DNA of 31,478 bases from assembly GCA_964611385.1 (NCBI GenBank), contig CAZSXS010000040.1, forward strand, positions 1 through 31,478, read 5' to 3'. A program made the translations under genes and the position numbers. The notes under the pieces are model-generated. The model had not been told where the DNA came from. It did not search any database and was given only the letters and a program-made list of their open reading frames with translations. The stretch is from CAZSXS01 sp964611385. GTDB lineage: Bacteria > Bacillota > Clostridia > Lachnospirales > CAYPQA01. The first letter of the stretch is position 1. The number at the start of each line of letters is the position of its first letter. Positions 6,834 to 14,283 of the stretch are shown one piece after another.

Positions 6834-9022
6834 AGCTTGCAACTTGTGTTCGAATTGAAATCTCCAGGCTCTTGCAGGCCAAATCGACTTGGCTTGTGAT
6901 CTTGACAACCATTGCCTGCGAACTGCTGGGCTATAAGTATTTTCAACCGGCCACCGACATGACCCTTTCCAGTCGCTACATTGCCAACCCTGTGCTGACT
7001 GCAAGTGCCATTGGGCCCTTTCTCTTCGCCTTGTTAAGCCTGTTTGAACTGAATCGGATCCATAAAAACGACTTGAATGTCCTGACGGATACAAAGATTT
7101 CACCCATCACCATGGGTATCGGAAAATATACTGTGCTTTTATTGACCGCCACGCTGACGGGTGTTTTTGCTATGCTGCTGTACTTTCCCTTTACGCTATA
7201 CCAGCTTGGAAATCTTTTCAGACCCTCCTTATACCTGTTTAGTTATCTGATGATCCTGATCCCTTCCCTATGGATCGGTTGCACCCTGGCTACTATTTTT
7301 TATCAAATTACACGGCGGGTGGATCTGAGCTTTGTTTTGTTTTTAGTCCTGTACATCTTGCCTTTTAATCCGTCTTTTGTTGATAATTTTATCCTTCGCT
7401 GGCAGAATCCAAACATTGTTATTTTCTCAGATGCCTACAGCAATGATGTGGTTCTGCACAGCATTTTTTATAATCGACTGGTTTGGCTGACGGGTTTGCT
7501 GGGCTTGTATGGCTTGTCCTGTTTGTTTATTCGCCGCTATGGAAAGGGGGCTGTGGCTTCATTCCTGTATCATTGCAAGGCCTTTTTTGTTCCGCTGCTT
7601 TGCTTTGGCTTACTTGCTTTTTCAACTTTTCTTTATCAGAAGCAGCCCTTTATCAACCATGCTCCCAAGGAATTTCAAATGCATGAGGATATGAACACCT
7701 CAGTCGTACTTCAGTCCGTTCATACGGAGGCAAGGCCGAACATTCTGATCGGAAGGCAAGAGGGGGTAAGTACCTTTCTCCTGACAAACGAGTCTATGAC
7801 CGAATCCGACTGTTGGCTGACCATAGACTGCGGGTATAAGATAAAATCCATGACCGCAAACGGAAAACCCCTAGCCTTTGAGGATTTAAACAATGACAAG
7901 TATACCTCCAAACAGATCCAATTTAAGCTGCCTGGAGAAAAGGAAATCGAACTGGTGGTGGAATACGGCGGTTATCCCCAGATTTGGTCCCAGTCAGCAA
8001 GCATGCTCTATGGTAGTGATCTCTCAAAGGATTCCATTAATTTGATCGGCACCTCCTTTGCACCCCTGATCAGTGTGAATTCGTATCGTGAAGCCAAAAA
8101 TACAGCAACAGTGGTATTGCCCGAAAACATGGAAGCCTTGGTCATGAGGGGCGAAACCAAAGAACTGTCCAACAACGGTGATGGTACAAAGACCTGGGAA
8201 ATCAACGTGGACAGTGGTTCTGGTATGATTTATCTTTATGCCGCCGACTATACGAAGGTAGCCGTAGATGCGCTGGAGAATAGAGTAGACTTTTATTACA
8301 ACCGTAAAAATAAGCCCACTATGGAAAAATATAAAATCACGGAAACCTTGCAAGAGGTTTTGAGCTTCTATACAGAAACTTACGGGCCTCTACGTATGTT
8401 AAACGACAATAAGCTGGTCTTGCTGGAACTGTCTGCTCGAATCTTCGGGGGCTATGCTGTGCCCGGCATGAGTGTATTCGGAGAAACCACCTTTGCTGAA
8501 CAAAGTTTGAAGGATCCCTGGAAGGGCGCTTCAGGTCAGGAGGTAATGGCTCACGAAATCGCACATCAATGGTGGGGCGGCCTAGGCGTTCCCTTTGCTG
8601 GCGAATATGAAATGACTAATAAACATCCGGAGTGGAGTAGTGAAGGCTTTACCGTGTTTACAACCTACCGTATGATGAAGAAGAAATACGGTGATGAATA
8701 TGCAAAGCGCAATTATGTTGATGTATGGACGAAGACCGTGGATAAAATAAAAAGAAATTTTTATTACCGAAATCCCCAATACCTGGAAATCCTGCCAGAA
8801 AAATATGTGGCAAACATCCGCGTAAGCCAAGAACAAGCAGAGCGATATTGCTTGATGCCCCTCAAACTCCTAAAGGCTGCCGAATTACTGGGAGGGGAAG
8901 AAAAGCTGGATGAGGTCATGGCGAACATATATATTGATAAAAGTGCCGCTTACAGTGAGCTGAGCTATGAGGAGTTTTTGCAGGCTTGCGGCTTAACGGA
9001 GGAGGATTTGAACCTTGACTAA
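6830..9022 (+). CDS. ABC-2-type permease fused to an M1-like metallopeptidase domain
   Basis: Fusion protein of 730 residues. The first ~265 residues contain about six hydrophobic segments typical of ABC-2 permeases. The remainder is a soluble M1-aminopeptidase-like domain, predicted extracytoplasmic. The zinc motif HEIAHQWWG begins at residue 575. The second Glu motif WSSEGF follows with Glu near 605, which is 25 residues after HExxH instead of the usual 18, so the loop is lengthened by 7. No clear GxMEN exopeptidase motif is seen; PGMSVFGE may be its equivalent, so peptidase activity is likely but specificity is open. Permease/M1 fusions beside an ABC ATPase are known in bacteria but poorly characterised. 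It overlaps both neighbours, consistent with one complex. Confidence 0.85.
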   Translation: MKLATCVRIEISRLLQAKSTWLVILTTIACELLGYKYFQPATDMTLSSRYIANPVLTASAIGPFLFALLSLFELNRIHKNDLNVLTDTKISPITMGIGKYTVLLLTATLTGVFAMLLYFPFTLYQLGNLFRPSLYLFSYLMILIPSLWIGCTLATIFYQITRRVDLSFVLFLVLYILPFNPSFVDNFILRWQNPNIVIFSDAYSNDVVLHSIFYNRLVWLTGLLGLYGLSCLFIRRYGKGAVASFLYHCKAFFVPLLCFGLLAFSTFLYQKQPFINHAPKEFQMHEDMNTSVVLQSVHTEARPNILIGRQEGVSTFLLTNESMTESDCWLTIDCGYKIKSMTANGKPLAFEDLNNDKYTSKQIQFKLPGEKEIELVVEYGGYPQIWSQSASMLYGSDLSKDSINLIGTSFAPLISVNSYREAKNTATVVLPENMEALVMRGETKELSNNGDGTKTWEINVDSGSGMIYLYAADYTKVAVDALENRVDFYYNRKNKPTMEKYKITETLQEVLSFYTETYGPLRMLNDNKLVLLELSARIFGGYAVPGMSVFGETTFAEQSLKDPWKGASGQEVMAHEIAHQWWGGLGVPFAGEYEMTNKHPEWSSEGFTVFTTYRMMKKKYGDEYAKRNYVDVWTKTVDKIKRNFYYRNPQYLEILPEKYVANIRVSQEQAERYCLMPLKLLKAAELLGGEEKLDEVMANIYIDKSAAYSELSYEEFLQACGLTEEDLNLD

Positions 9023-9713
9023 AATATTTTTTTATGAATTGCGGCGTTTGCTTTTACGTAAGTTCTTTTGGGGGCTTCTGGTAGTCACCCTGGTGTATGC
9101 TTATCAGCTTTTAGACAGTGAAGTAATCTTGGGTATAGCAAACACAGCCCCCTTTTCTCCTTGGAGTTATGCTTGGTATTTATCAAAGTGCCTGCCCTTA
9201 CTACTTGTGACCCTCTGCTTTTTTGTATCAGCCCTGTACAGCAAAAAGGAAAAGAAGGTTCAGGTACTGATTAACACGACCCCCGCTGATCTGCGTCTGT
9301 ACCGCCTAGTACGTTGCCTGACGATGCTTTGTGGTCTCCTTATTCTGATCCTAGCTGTAATCGTGCCAAGCTTTGTATTCTACAGCCAAGTTTTTAAGTT
9401 TAACCGCTTTATGGAGCTACTGCTTCCTATGGGCATCAGCTTGCTTCCTCCGATCATTTTTGTTATGGGCTTAAGCCTGTTTTCTGGTAAGTACAGCACT
9501 GTTTTGCAATATGCCCTTGTCTTAGCTGTGCTGCTTGCCGGAGTGGCTCTGGGTTCCGGCTTTGATCTTTTGGGCACAAACTTTTATACCCAGTACCCCC
9601 TGAGCCTCGACTTGGGAATGAATGGTGAGCCTGGCTTTGTTTTACCGCTTAGCTTTCTTCTTCAAAGGCTAGTCTTGACACTCCTGGGCCTGGGCCTATG
9701 GATTTTCGCCTAA
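9015..9713 (+). CDS. ABC-2-type membrane permease subunit
   Basis: Membrane protein of 232 residues starting at TTG 9015, with GGAGGA nine bases upstream and an 8-base overlap with the preceding stop. A short amphipathic N terminus (FFYELRRLLLRKFFW) is followed by about six hydrophobic helices, the common ABC-2 layout. It shares the start pattern of the neighbouring fusion protein and probably pairs with that protein's permease half around the ATPase. No substrate-specific motif is visible. It is the last gene of the cluster; an AT-rich dyad follows. Confidence 0.8.
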   Translation: MTKIFFYELRRLLLRKFFWGLLVVTLVYAYQLLDSEVILGIANTAPFSPWSYAWYLSKCLPLLLVTLCFFVSALYSKKEKKVQVLINTTPADLRLYRLVRCLTMLCGLLILILAVIVPSFVFYSQVFKFNRFMELLLPMGISLLPPIIFVMGLSLFSGKYSTVLQYALVLAVLLAGVALGSGFDLLGTNFYTQYPLSLDLGMNGEPGFVLPLSFLLQRLVLTLLGLGLWIFA

Positions 9714-9787
9714 TTTTTCCAAAAATTAATGTTTATTTAAAGATTACTTTATTTAAAATTAACAAATAAACTGTATACTTGGAAAAA
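9714..9787. repeat. AT-rich nested dyad
   Basis: TTTTTCCAA (9714-9722) pairs with TTGGAAAAA (9779-9787), and inside it GTTTATTT (9731-9738) pairs with AAATAAAC (9764-9771). It follows the stop of the permease gene directly and precedes the SIMPL gene. It could be a 3' end of the ABC cluster, a protein-binding dyad, or both. TATACT at 9774-9779 may be a -10 box, but no convincing -35 is seen. Confidence 0.45.
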
Positions 9788-9828
9788 ATACATCTGGGCG
9801 ATACTACGTCCGTGAAAGGGAGAAGAAA

Positions 9829-10596
9829 ATGAAAGAAAGTAAGTCGGCTGTTCAAGCTTTGATAACAGGTGTATGCCTGATTATCACAGTCAGCATAATC
9901 ATGTTTGGAGTCAACAGCATCGTGAACGAGTATGTTCGCTTTAAGCGGACATCGAGCGGAGGCATTTCTGTTACCGGCTCGTCCTATCGGGATTTCAAAT
10001 CGGATTCAGCTACTTGGAGCTGTTACTATTCGGTCAAGGGTGAAACCACAAAGGAAGCTTACGAAATTGTCAAGATCAACAGCGACAAGATAAAGAAGTA
10101 TCTGCTGGACAACAATTTCAAGGAAGAGGACATCAGCTTCAGCAATGTGCGGATACAGCAGGATTTCACCTATGAATACAACGACAAAGGTTCTATCATT
10201 GCTGAATATCCGGATGGTTTCACCTTAACCCAACAAGTAAATCTCCACTCCTTTGATGTTGATTTGATCGACTTTATTTCACGGGACGCCACCAGTCTGA
10301 TTGACGAGGGAATTGATTTGAATTCCGAGTCGCCTGAGTACTACTACACCAAACTGGATGAACTCAAGCTGGTTATGATTGAAGAAGCTACGCAAAACGC
10401 TAGGGATCGCATTGACCGCATCGCTTTAAATGCTCAGAGTAAGGTTGATAAGCTTTTAAATGCAAACCTTGGTGTCTTCCAGATTACGGGCTACAATTCT
10501 TCTTCGGAGGAATTTAGTTACAGCGGCGCATATAATACATACTCCAAATTTAAAACGGCTTCGGTTACTGTTAAGCTTTATTATGCAATTGAATAA
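9829..10596 (+). CDS. SIMPL-domain (DUF541) membrane-anchored protein
   Basis: Protein of 255 residues with one N-terminal hydrophobic segment (about 8-30) acting as signal anchor and an extracytoplasmic SIMPL domain. Typical features are GGISVTGSSYRDFKSDSATW at the start, the EDISFSNVRIQQDFTYEYND region, a helical ATQNARDRIDRIALNAQSKV stretch, and the C-terminal FKTASVTVKLYYAIE strand. Family roles are poorly defined; some members affect signalling or envelope stress. GGGAG lies before the ATG. The gene stands alone between the ABC cluster and a repeat-rich intergenic region, so context gives no clear job. Confidence 0.85.
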   Translation: MKESKSAVQALITGVCLIITVSIIMFGVNSIVNEYVRFKRTSSGGISVTGSSYRDFKSDSATWSCYYSVKGETTKEAYEIVKINSDKIKKYLLDNNFKEEDISFSNVRIQQDFTYEYNDKGSIIAEYPDGFTLTQQVNLHSFDVDLIDFISRDATSLIDEGIDLNSESPEYYYTKLDELKLVMIEEATQNARDRIDRIALNAQSKVDKLLNANLGVFQITGYNSSSEEFSYSGAYNTYSKFKTASVTVKLYYAIE

Positions 10597-10622
10597 GGTC
10601 AAATGGTTACCAGTTAGTAACA

Positions 10623-10761
10623 CGCACTAAGTAACAGGGGAATTCACGCCCAAGCCTAGTAAGGGACACCGCCCTTCACTTGAGCTGGTCGCAAGCCGTT
10701 GCGGGCGGTGTCCCTTACTAGGCTTTCATCGGACCGCTTTGTGTATGTAACTTGCGCGTAT
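10623..10761. repeat. Long inverted repeat with a perfect 23-bp core
   Basis: The arm at 10652-10674 is exactly complementary to 10703-10725. The 28-base loop contains a smaller hairpin, GCAA-GCCG-TTGC, at 10691-10702. Farther out, 10623-10637 and 10747-10761 are imperfectly complementary. No T-run follows the core stem, so it is a poor intrinsic terminator. The nested symmetry resembles a miniature inverted-repeat element or a structured RNA. No target duplication was recognised. Confidence 0.7.
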
Positions 10762-10773
10762 TCTACAAGGAAC

Positions 10774-10811
10774 GAAAAAAAGGTGTCAACCTGTGTGGTT
10801 GGCACCTTTTT
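10774..10811. terminator. Bidirectional intrinsic terminator
   Basis: AGGTGTCAACC (10781-10791), a 5-base loop and GGTTGGCACCT (10797-10807) form an 11-bp stem with one wobble pair. Seven A precede it and five T follow. It can end the SIMPL transcript on the plus strand and the convergent symporter transcript on the minus strand. Confidence 0.85.
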
Positions 10812-10822
10812 CGTATTTTTCG

Positions 10823-10849
10823 AAATTCCCGTGGGATTTATACCATCCT
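10823..10849. repeat. Dispersed motif, copy 1 (3' of symporter gene)
   Basis: AAATTCCCGTGGGATTT followed by ATACCATCC contains a small dyad (CCC-GT-GGG). A close relative is at 18041-18070, just beyond the topA stop, and a degenerate third at 31010-31031. It lies 25 bases past the symporter stop, in the presumed 3' UTR. Confidence 0.55.
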
Positions 10850-10874
10850 CATGTTCGGCTTTTTAGAAAGACTC

Positions 10875-12458
10875 TTAAGCAGCTGTGTTTTTCTTCGTAG
10901 CTAAATGAACCCCAACAGCGACCAGAATTGACACAGGCAGGGCGATTACCAAAGCGTCGGCCATTCTCAAAAAGCTGATACTGGTATCAGCTACAATGGA
11001 GTTCTTGCCAAAAATCAGCTTGCACAGCTGCATGGCTGTAGCGGATTTTTCATTGATAAAGAAAGACCAGATGATGCTGGTTGCGGAACCGCAAACCATG
11101 CTAGCAATGGCCGCTTGCTTGGAAAAGGTTTTGCTGTACAGGGCGGCTGTGTATGTAGGCAAGAAAGACGCAGCGCAGAGGCCATAGAACAATGAAGTAC
11201 CCTGGGCAATGATAGCCATACTTACGTCTAGGCGGCTGGACATGTAAGCCAGGGCAGCGCTGAGGGCAATACCCATGGCAATGCCGATACGAGTTGCGGA
11301 AATCGTAGAGATCTTTGAGGCCAAGGTATTCTTCATGAAATCACGGCCGAAGGAAGTGCCGATGGTATGCGCCAGGGCGCTGGCAGTAGAGATGGAAGCG
11401 GCCAGCATAATAATGATGAACAGCCCTGAAAACCATTCTGGCAAGTAGCTTTTAATAAAGAGAGGAATGATGCTGTCGTTGGCTCCGGCAGCGCCGATGG
11501 CAATTTTTCCGCTGTCCTCAAAAAATTTCACATTGGACAAGGCTCCGATCAAGAAGGCTGTACCCGTCATCATAAAGATGAAAATTCCGCCTGAGAGGGT
11601 GGCGCGGTTTAATTCCTTTCCGCTTTTCACCGTCATAAAGCGGACAGCAAGCTGCGGTTGAGCCAGAACGCCTATCCCTACACCGGCAACCAAGGTGGTT
11701 ACGACGTTCCACCAGATTGGGGAGCCGAAGGCGGGCATACTGCTCCAACCTTGGAAGCCTATGGCACTGATCTTTTGGGTCTGAGCAGCCACTTCTGGGA
11801 TGTTATTCAGTTCCGACAGAGCTGAATGGGCGTTAAAGAAGCCACCCAGTAGTTTGTAGGAATAAATAAGCAAAAAGCCCATGCCCAAAAACATCAAGCC
11901 ACCCTGGAAGGCGTCCGCATACATGATGCCCTTCAAACCGCCGGTAAGAACGTACAGGATAATAAACACGCTGATGATCAACAAAACCAGATCGGCATTG
12001 AGGGAAAAATAGGCAGCCACAAAGTCTACCATTCCCTTAATAACCGCTGAGGCATAAATAGGCATGAACAGCACTACAATGAGACTGGAGTAGCCCTGTA
12101 GGAACTTGGAATTATAGCGCTTAGCCAAGAGCTCTGGCAAGGTATAGGCATCCAGTTTGTGACCGATCTCGCGGGTTTTCTTGCCGTAGACAACAAAGGC
12201 AATGAATACGCCTACCAAAATCGTCAAAACAGTCAGCCACAGAAGGGACAAACCGAACTGTCCGGCGGCACCACCGAAGCCAACAATTGCAGAAGTAGAA
12301 ACAAAGGTAGCCCCGTAGGACAGAGCCATAACCACCGGATGAACTCCCTTACCGGCCAGAAGGTAATCGCTCTTGCTTTTGGTTTTTTTGAATCCGACAA
12401 AAGCAAGGGTTCCAATACAAGCCACATAGAAAATCAGTCCCAATACAGAATAAATCAT
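10875..12458 (-). CDS. Sodium:solute symporter (SSS family)
   Basis: Predicted sodium-driven importer of 527 residues with about 13 transmembrane helices in the LeuT fold. Family features are the N-terminal FKKTKSKSDYLLAGK segment, ALSYGATFVSTSAIVGFGGA in helix 1, TLPELLAKRY, the LTGGLKGIMYADAFQGG block and the AASISTASALAHTIGTSFGRD segment, whose Ser/Thr residues match the usual sodium-site region. The ATG at 12458 follows AAAGGAG. The 32-codon accessory gene lies 35 bases upstream and both share a leader with a candidate attenuator. Substrate cannot be named; proline, pantothenate or carboxylate types cannot be told apart by eye. Confidence 0.92.
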   Translation of the reverse strand: MIYSVLGLIFYVACIGTLAFVGFKKTKSKSDYLLAGKGVHPVVMALSYGATFVSTSAIVGFGGAAGQFGLSLLWLTVLTILVGVFIAFVVYGKKTREIGHKLDAYTLPELLAKRYNSKFLQGYSSLIVVLFMPIYASAVIKGMVDFVAAYFSLNADLVLLIISVFIILYVLTGGLKGIMYADAFQGGLMFLGMGFLLIYSYKLLGGFFNAHSALSELNNIPEVAAQTQKISAIGFQGWSSMPAFGSPIWWNVVTTLVAGVGIGVLAQPQLAVRFMTVKSGKELNRATLSGGIFIFMMTGTAFLIGALSNVKFFEDSGKIAIGAAGANDSIIPLFIKSYLPEWFSGLFIIIMLAASISTASALAHTIGTSFGRDFMKNTLASKISTISATRIGIAMGIALSAALAYMSSRLDVSMAIIAQGTSLFYGLCAASFLPTYTAALYSKTFSKQAAIASMVCGSATSIIWSFFINEKSATAMQLCKLIFGKNSIVADTSISFLRMADALVIALPVSILVAVGVHLATKKNTAA

Positions 12459-12493
12459 GTCAAAAATCTCCTTTGAATTGGTTTTGTGTTAGC

Positions 12494-12592
12494 CTATTCC
12501 TTGTTCCAGTTGATCAGGCCGTAAAGTACGCAGCCCAGCATGGATAAAACGGATACGATCATTGCTAGGGTAATCCAAAAATCACCAAACAC
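12494..12592 (-). CDS. Symporter small accessory membrane peptide
   Basis: A 32-residue peptide beginning (M)FGDFWITLAMIVSV and ending CVLYGLINWNKE. It has a single membrane helix, and the ending matches the short partner proteins found beside SSS and NSS symporters in Firmicutes. I chose GTG 12592 because GAGGAGG lies eight bases upstream; the GTG at 12601 overlaps that Shine-Dalgarno. The symporter gene starts 35 bases downstream on the same strand. In related transporters such subunits support assembly or stability of the carrier; here that is inference. Confidence 0.8.
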   Translation of the reverse strand: MFGDFWITLAMIVSVLSMLGCVLYGLINWNKE

Positions 12593-12633
12593 TCCTTCCA
12601 CCTCCTCATCTCCTACTCTTGCCGACTTTTCAA

Positions 12634-12676
12634 CAAAAAAACGCCTGTGGTTCTCTGTAACGAGCACCACAGGCGT
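12634..12676 (-). terminator. Leader terminator (candidate attenuator) of the symporter operon
   Basis: Read on the minus strand, a perfect 11-bp stem (ACGCCTGTGGT at 12676-12666 with 12651-12641) encloses a 14-base loop. A run of about eight T follows (12641-12634). It lies between the promoter and the first structural gene and 20 bases after the leader-peptide stop, which suggests conditional termination. Confidence 0.85.
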
Positions 12677-12695
12677 AATTTAACCGTTAGAAGGG

Positions 12696-12797
12696 TCAAA
12701 TCAAACTGTATATCCGGTAACACGACAGAAAAACCTTATTAACACCGTTAATAAAGCTAAAAAATCGTGCTGTAAAAATGGCCGCCGCATAAGTCAT
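12696..12797 (-). CDS. Candidate leader peptide (33 residues)
   Basis: A short ORF starting MTYAAAIFTARFFSF and ending CYRIYSLI. AAGGGAG lies upstream of its ATG at a normal distance, and it starts about 34 bases after the predicted transcription start. It is rich in aromatic residues (five Phe, three Tyr). It ends 20 bases before the leader terminator. Within its 3' half the mRNA can fold TTATTAAC-GGT-GTTAATAA, and AGCACGA can pair with TCGTGTT further on. Ribosome position could therefore decide folding, as in classical attenuation. Function is inferred from layout. Confidence 0.55.
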   Translation of the reverse strand: MTYAAAIFTARFFSFINGVNKVFLSCYRIYSLI

Positions 12798-12837
12798 GAT
12801 TTAGTCTCCCTTAAAGTCAAGCACTGTATATTTATGC

Positions 12838-12866
12838 ATTATAGTATAGGAAATTGCGTGTGTCAA
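12838..12866 (-). promoter_or_regulatory. Promoter of the symporter operon
   Basis: On the minus strand TTGACA (12866-12861), a 17-base spacer and TATAAT (12843-12838) make a perfect consensus promoter. Such a strong promoter with a terminator in the leader fits control after initiation. The untranslated leader to the accessory gene is about 240 bases. Confidence 0.88.
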
Positions 12867-12887
12867 GAAGAAAGTCTGTCTTTTGCC

Positions 12888-12915
12888 TTGATTTCCGCTA
12901 GAAAAGTGATACAAT
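12888..12915 (+). promoter_or_regulatory. Promoter of the HD-GYP gene cluster
   Basis: TTGATT (12888-12893), a 16-base spacer and TACAAT (12910-12915), with TG one base before the -10 (extended -10). It is divergent from the symporter promoter. A small dyad ACAATG-TTTTT-CATTGT (12911-12927) overlaps the -10 and start region and could be an operator. Confidence 0.55.
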
Positions 12916-12970
12916 GTTTTTCATTGTTTTATTTGAGAAGCTGGGAGTGTAGGCTGTTCAATGGAGGAAG

Positions 12971-14272
12971 TTGAAAAAATCTGATAGGAGGTGCTTTCTG
13001 ATTCAACTAATATCAAACAAGAACGTGATTAATATTTTACGAAGAGCTCTTAATGCAATTGATTACAGATTGGTAGAGCATGGGGAACGGGTCGCCTATG
13101 TGCTTTACAAAATACTGCAAGAAGAAGGAACCTTTTCTCAAGAGGAAATGATTGAAATGTGCATGGTTGCCTTTTTGCATGATATTGGTGCCTACAAAAC
13201 GGAGGAGATAGATTCCTTGACCGACAAAAAGGATCTTCTGAAATTTGAGATCAAAAAAACGCAAAACCATAGTATTTACGGCTATCTCTTTATAAAAAAC
13301 TTTTCACCCTTCCCTCAGTACGCCGAAGCTGTTTTGTACCACCATACGTCTTATGAGCATTTGAACAAAATAGACATTACTTACAAGGACTTGGCGATGA
13401 AAATCTTTCTGGCTGATCGGCTTTGTTTATTCTTGGCGCTTGGTCTTTCGGGCATTGATGAGCAGTTGTTTTTTGAGATGAGGGACAAGGTGTTTTCAGC
13501 GAAATACATTGATTTGATTATCGAGCTGGAAAAAAAGGAACACATCAGCCAAGTTCTGAGCGACGGCAATTATATGGCCGAAATCACAGGTCTTTTTAAC
13601 AAGGCCGAGTATGGTTTTGACCAGCTGGTATCGTTTTTACGAATGCTGATTTATTCCATTGATTTTCGCAGTGAGCATACCGTTATGCATACCATCACCA
13701 CCGTCGGCATCAGTGTGGCCATCGCAAGGCTGCTTGGGATTGAAGAAGATGAGCTGAGAAAAATTTATTTGGGTGCTTTGCTTCATGATATTGGAAAAAT
13801 ATCTACCTCTCTGCTGCTCCTTGAAAAAGCAGGCAAGCTTACTGATTTCGAGTTTAGCATGATGAAGGATCATGTTGTGGCCAGCGAGTATATTTTAAGT
13901 GGATATATTGACGACGAGATTTTGAAGATTGCTGTAAGACACCACGAAAAGCTGAACGGAACCGGCTATCCTCATCGCCTGAAGGCGGAGGAACTGACGA
14001 CCAGTCAGCGCATTCTGGCTGTGGCAGACATTTCAAGCGCCCTCATTGGTAAACGAAGCTACAAGGAGCCTTTTTCCGAAGAAAAAACCAAAACCATCCT
14101 AAACTCTATGGCAGAGCGAAATGAAATCTGTCCGCAGATTACAGCCTTGGTTCTGGAGCATTTTAGTGATATCGTGGAGAATGCGTTTGAAAATATAAAG
14201 GATGCATTGGATCAATATAAAAATATGAATGCAAGCTATATCAAGCTATTGGATCAAATGAAAATAGTCTAG
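12971..14272 (+). CDS. Tandem HD / HD-GYP domain protein
   Basis: Protein of 433 residues with two HD-type domains and no receiver or membrane domain. The N-terminal one has H37, FLHDIG (H70, D71), HH124-125 and D149 but lacks a GYP motif. The C-terminal one is a canonical HD-GYP: H236, LLHDIGK (H272, D273, K276), H301, HHEKLNGTGYP from 324, and D353. HD-GYP proteins hydrolyse cyclic di-GMP, so that is the likely activity of the second domain. The first may regulate it or be a divergent phosphohydrolase. The start is uncertain: TTG 12971 follows GGAGG, but an AGGAGG at 12986-12991 could serve a non-ATG start near 13000. It is followed 11 bases later by the ATPase gene. Confidence 0.85.
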   Translation: MKKSDRRCFLIQLISNKNVINILRRALNAIDYRLVEHGERVAYVLYKILQEEGTFSQEEMIEMCMVAFLHDIGAYKTEEIDSLTDKKDLLKFEIKKTQNHSIYGYLFIKNFSPFPQYAEAVLYHHTSYEHLNKIDITYKDLAMKIFLADRLCLFLALGLSGIDEQLFFEMRDKVFSAKYIDLIIELEKKEHISQVLSDGNYMAEITGLFNKAEYGFDQLVSFLRMLIYSIDFRSEHTVMHTITTVGISVAIARLLGIEEDELRKIYLGALLHDIGKISTSLLLLEKAGKLTDFEFSMMKDHVVASEYILSGYIDDEILKIAVRHHEKLNGTGYPHRLKAEELTTSQRILAVADISSALIGKRSYKEPFSEEKTKTILNSMAERNEICPQITALVLEHFSDIVENAFENIKDALDQYKNMNASYIKLLDQMKIV

Positions 14273-14283
14273 GAGAAACTATT

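Noticed and set aside
8337..8836. Minus-strand frames opposite the M1 domain
   Set aside because: They are shadows of a well-supported gene with conserved zinc motifs on the plus strand.
12159..12476. Open frame of 105 codons on the plus strand antisense to the symporter
   Set aside because: It is the complement of membrane-protein codons; no ribosome-binding site or family match.
12602..12866. T-box or known riboswitch in the symporter leader
   Set aside because: The conserved T-box sequence and glycine or lysine riboswitch core motifs were not seen by eye; a leader ORF plus terminator explains the layout better. An Infernal/Rfam search would decide.
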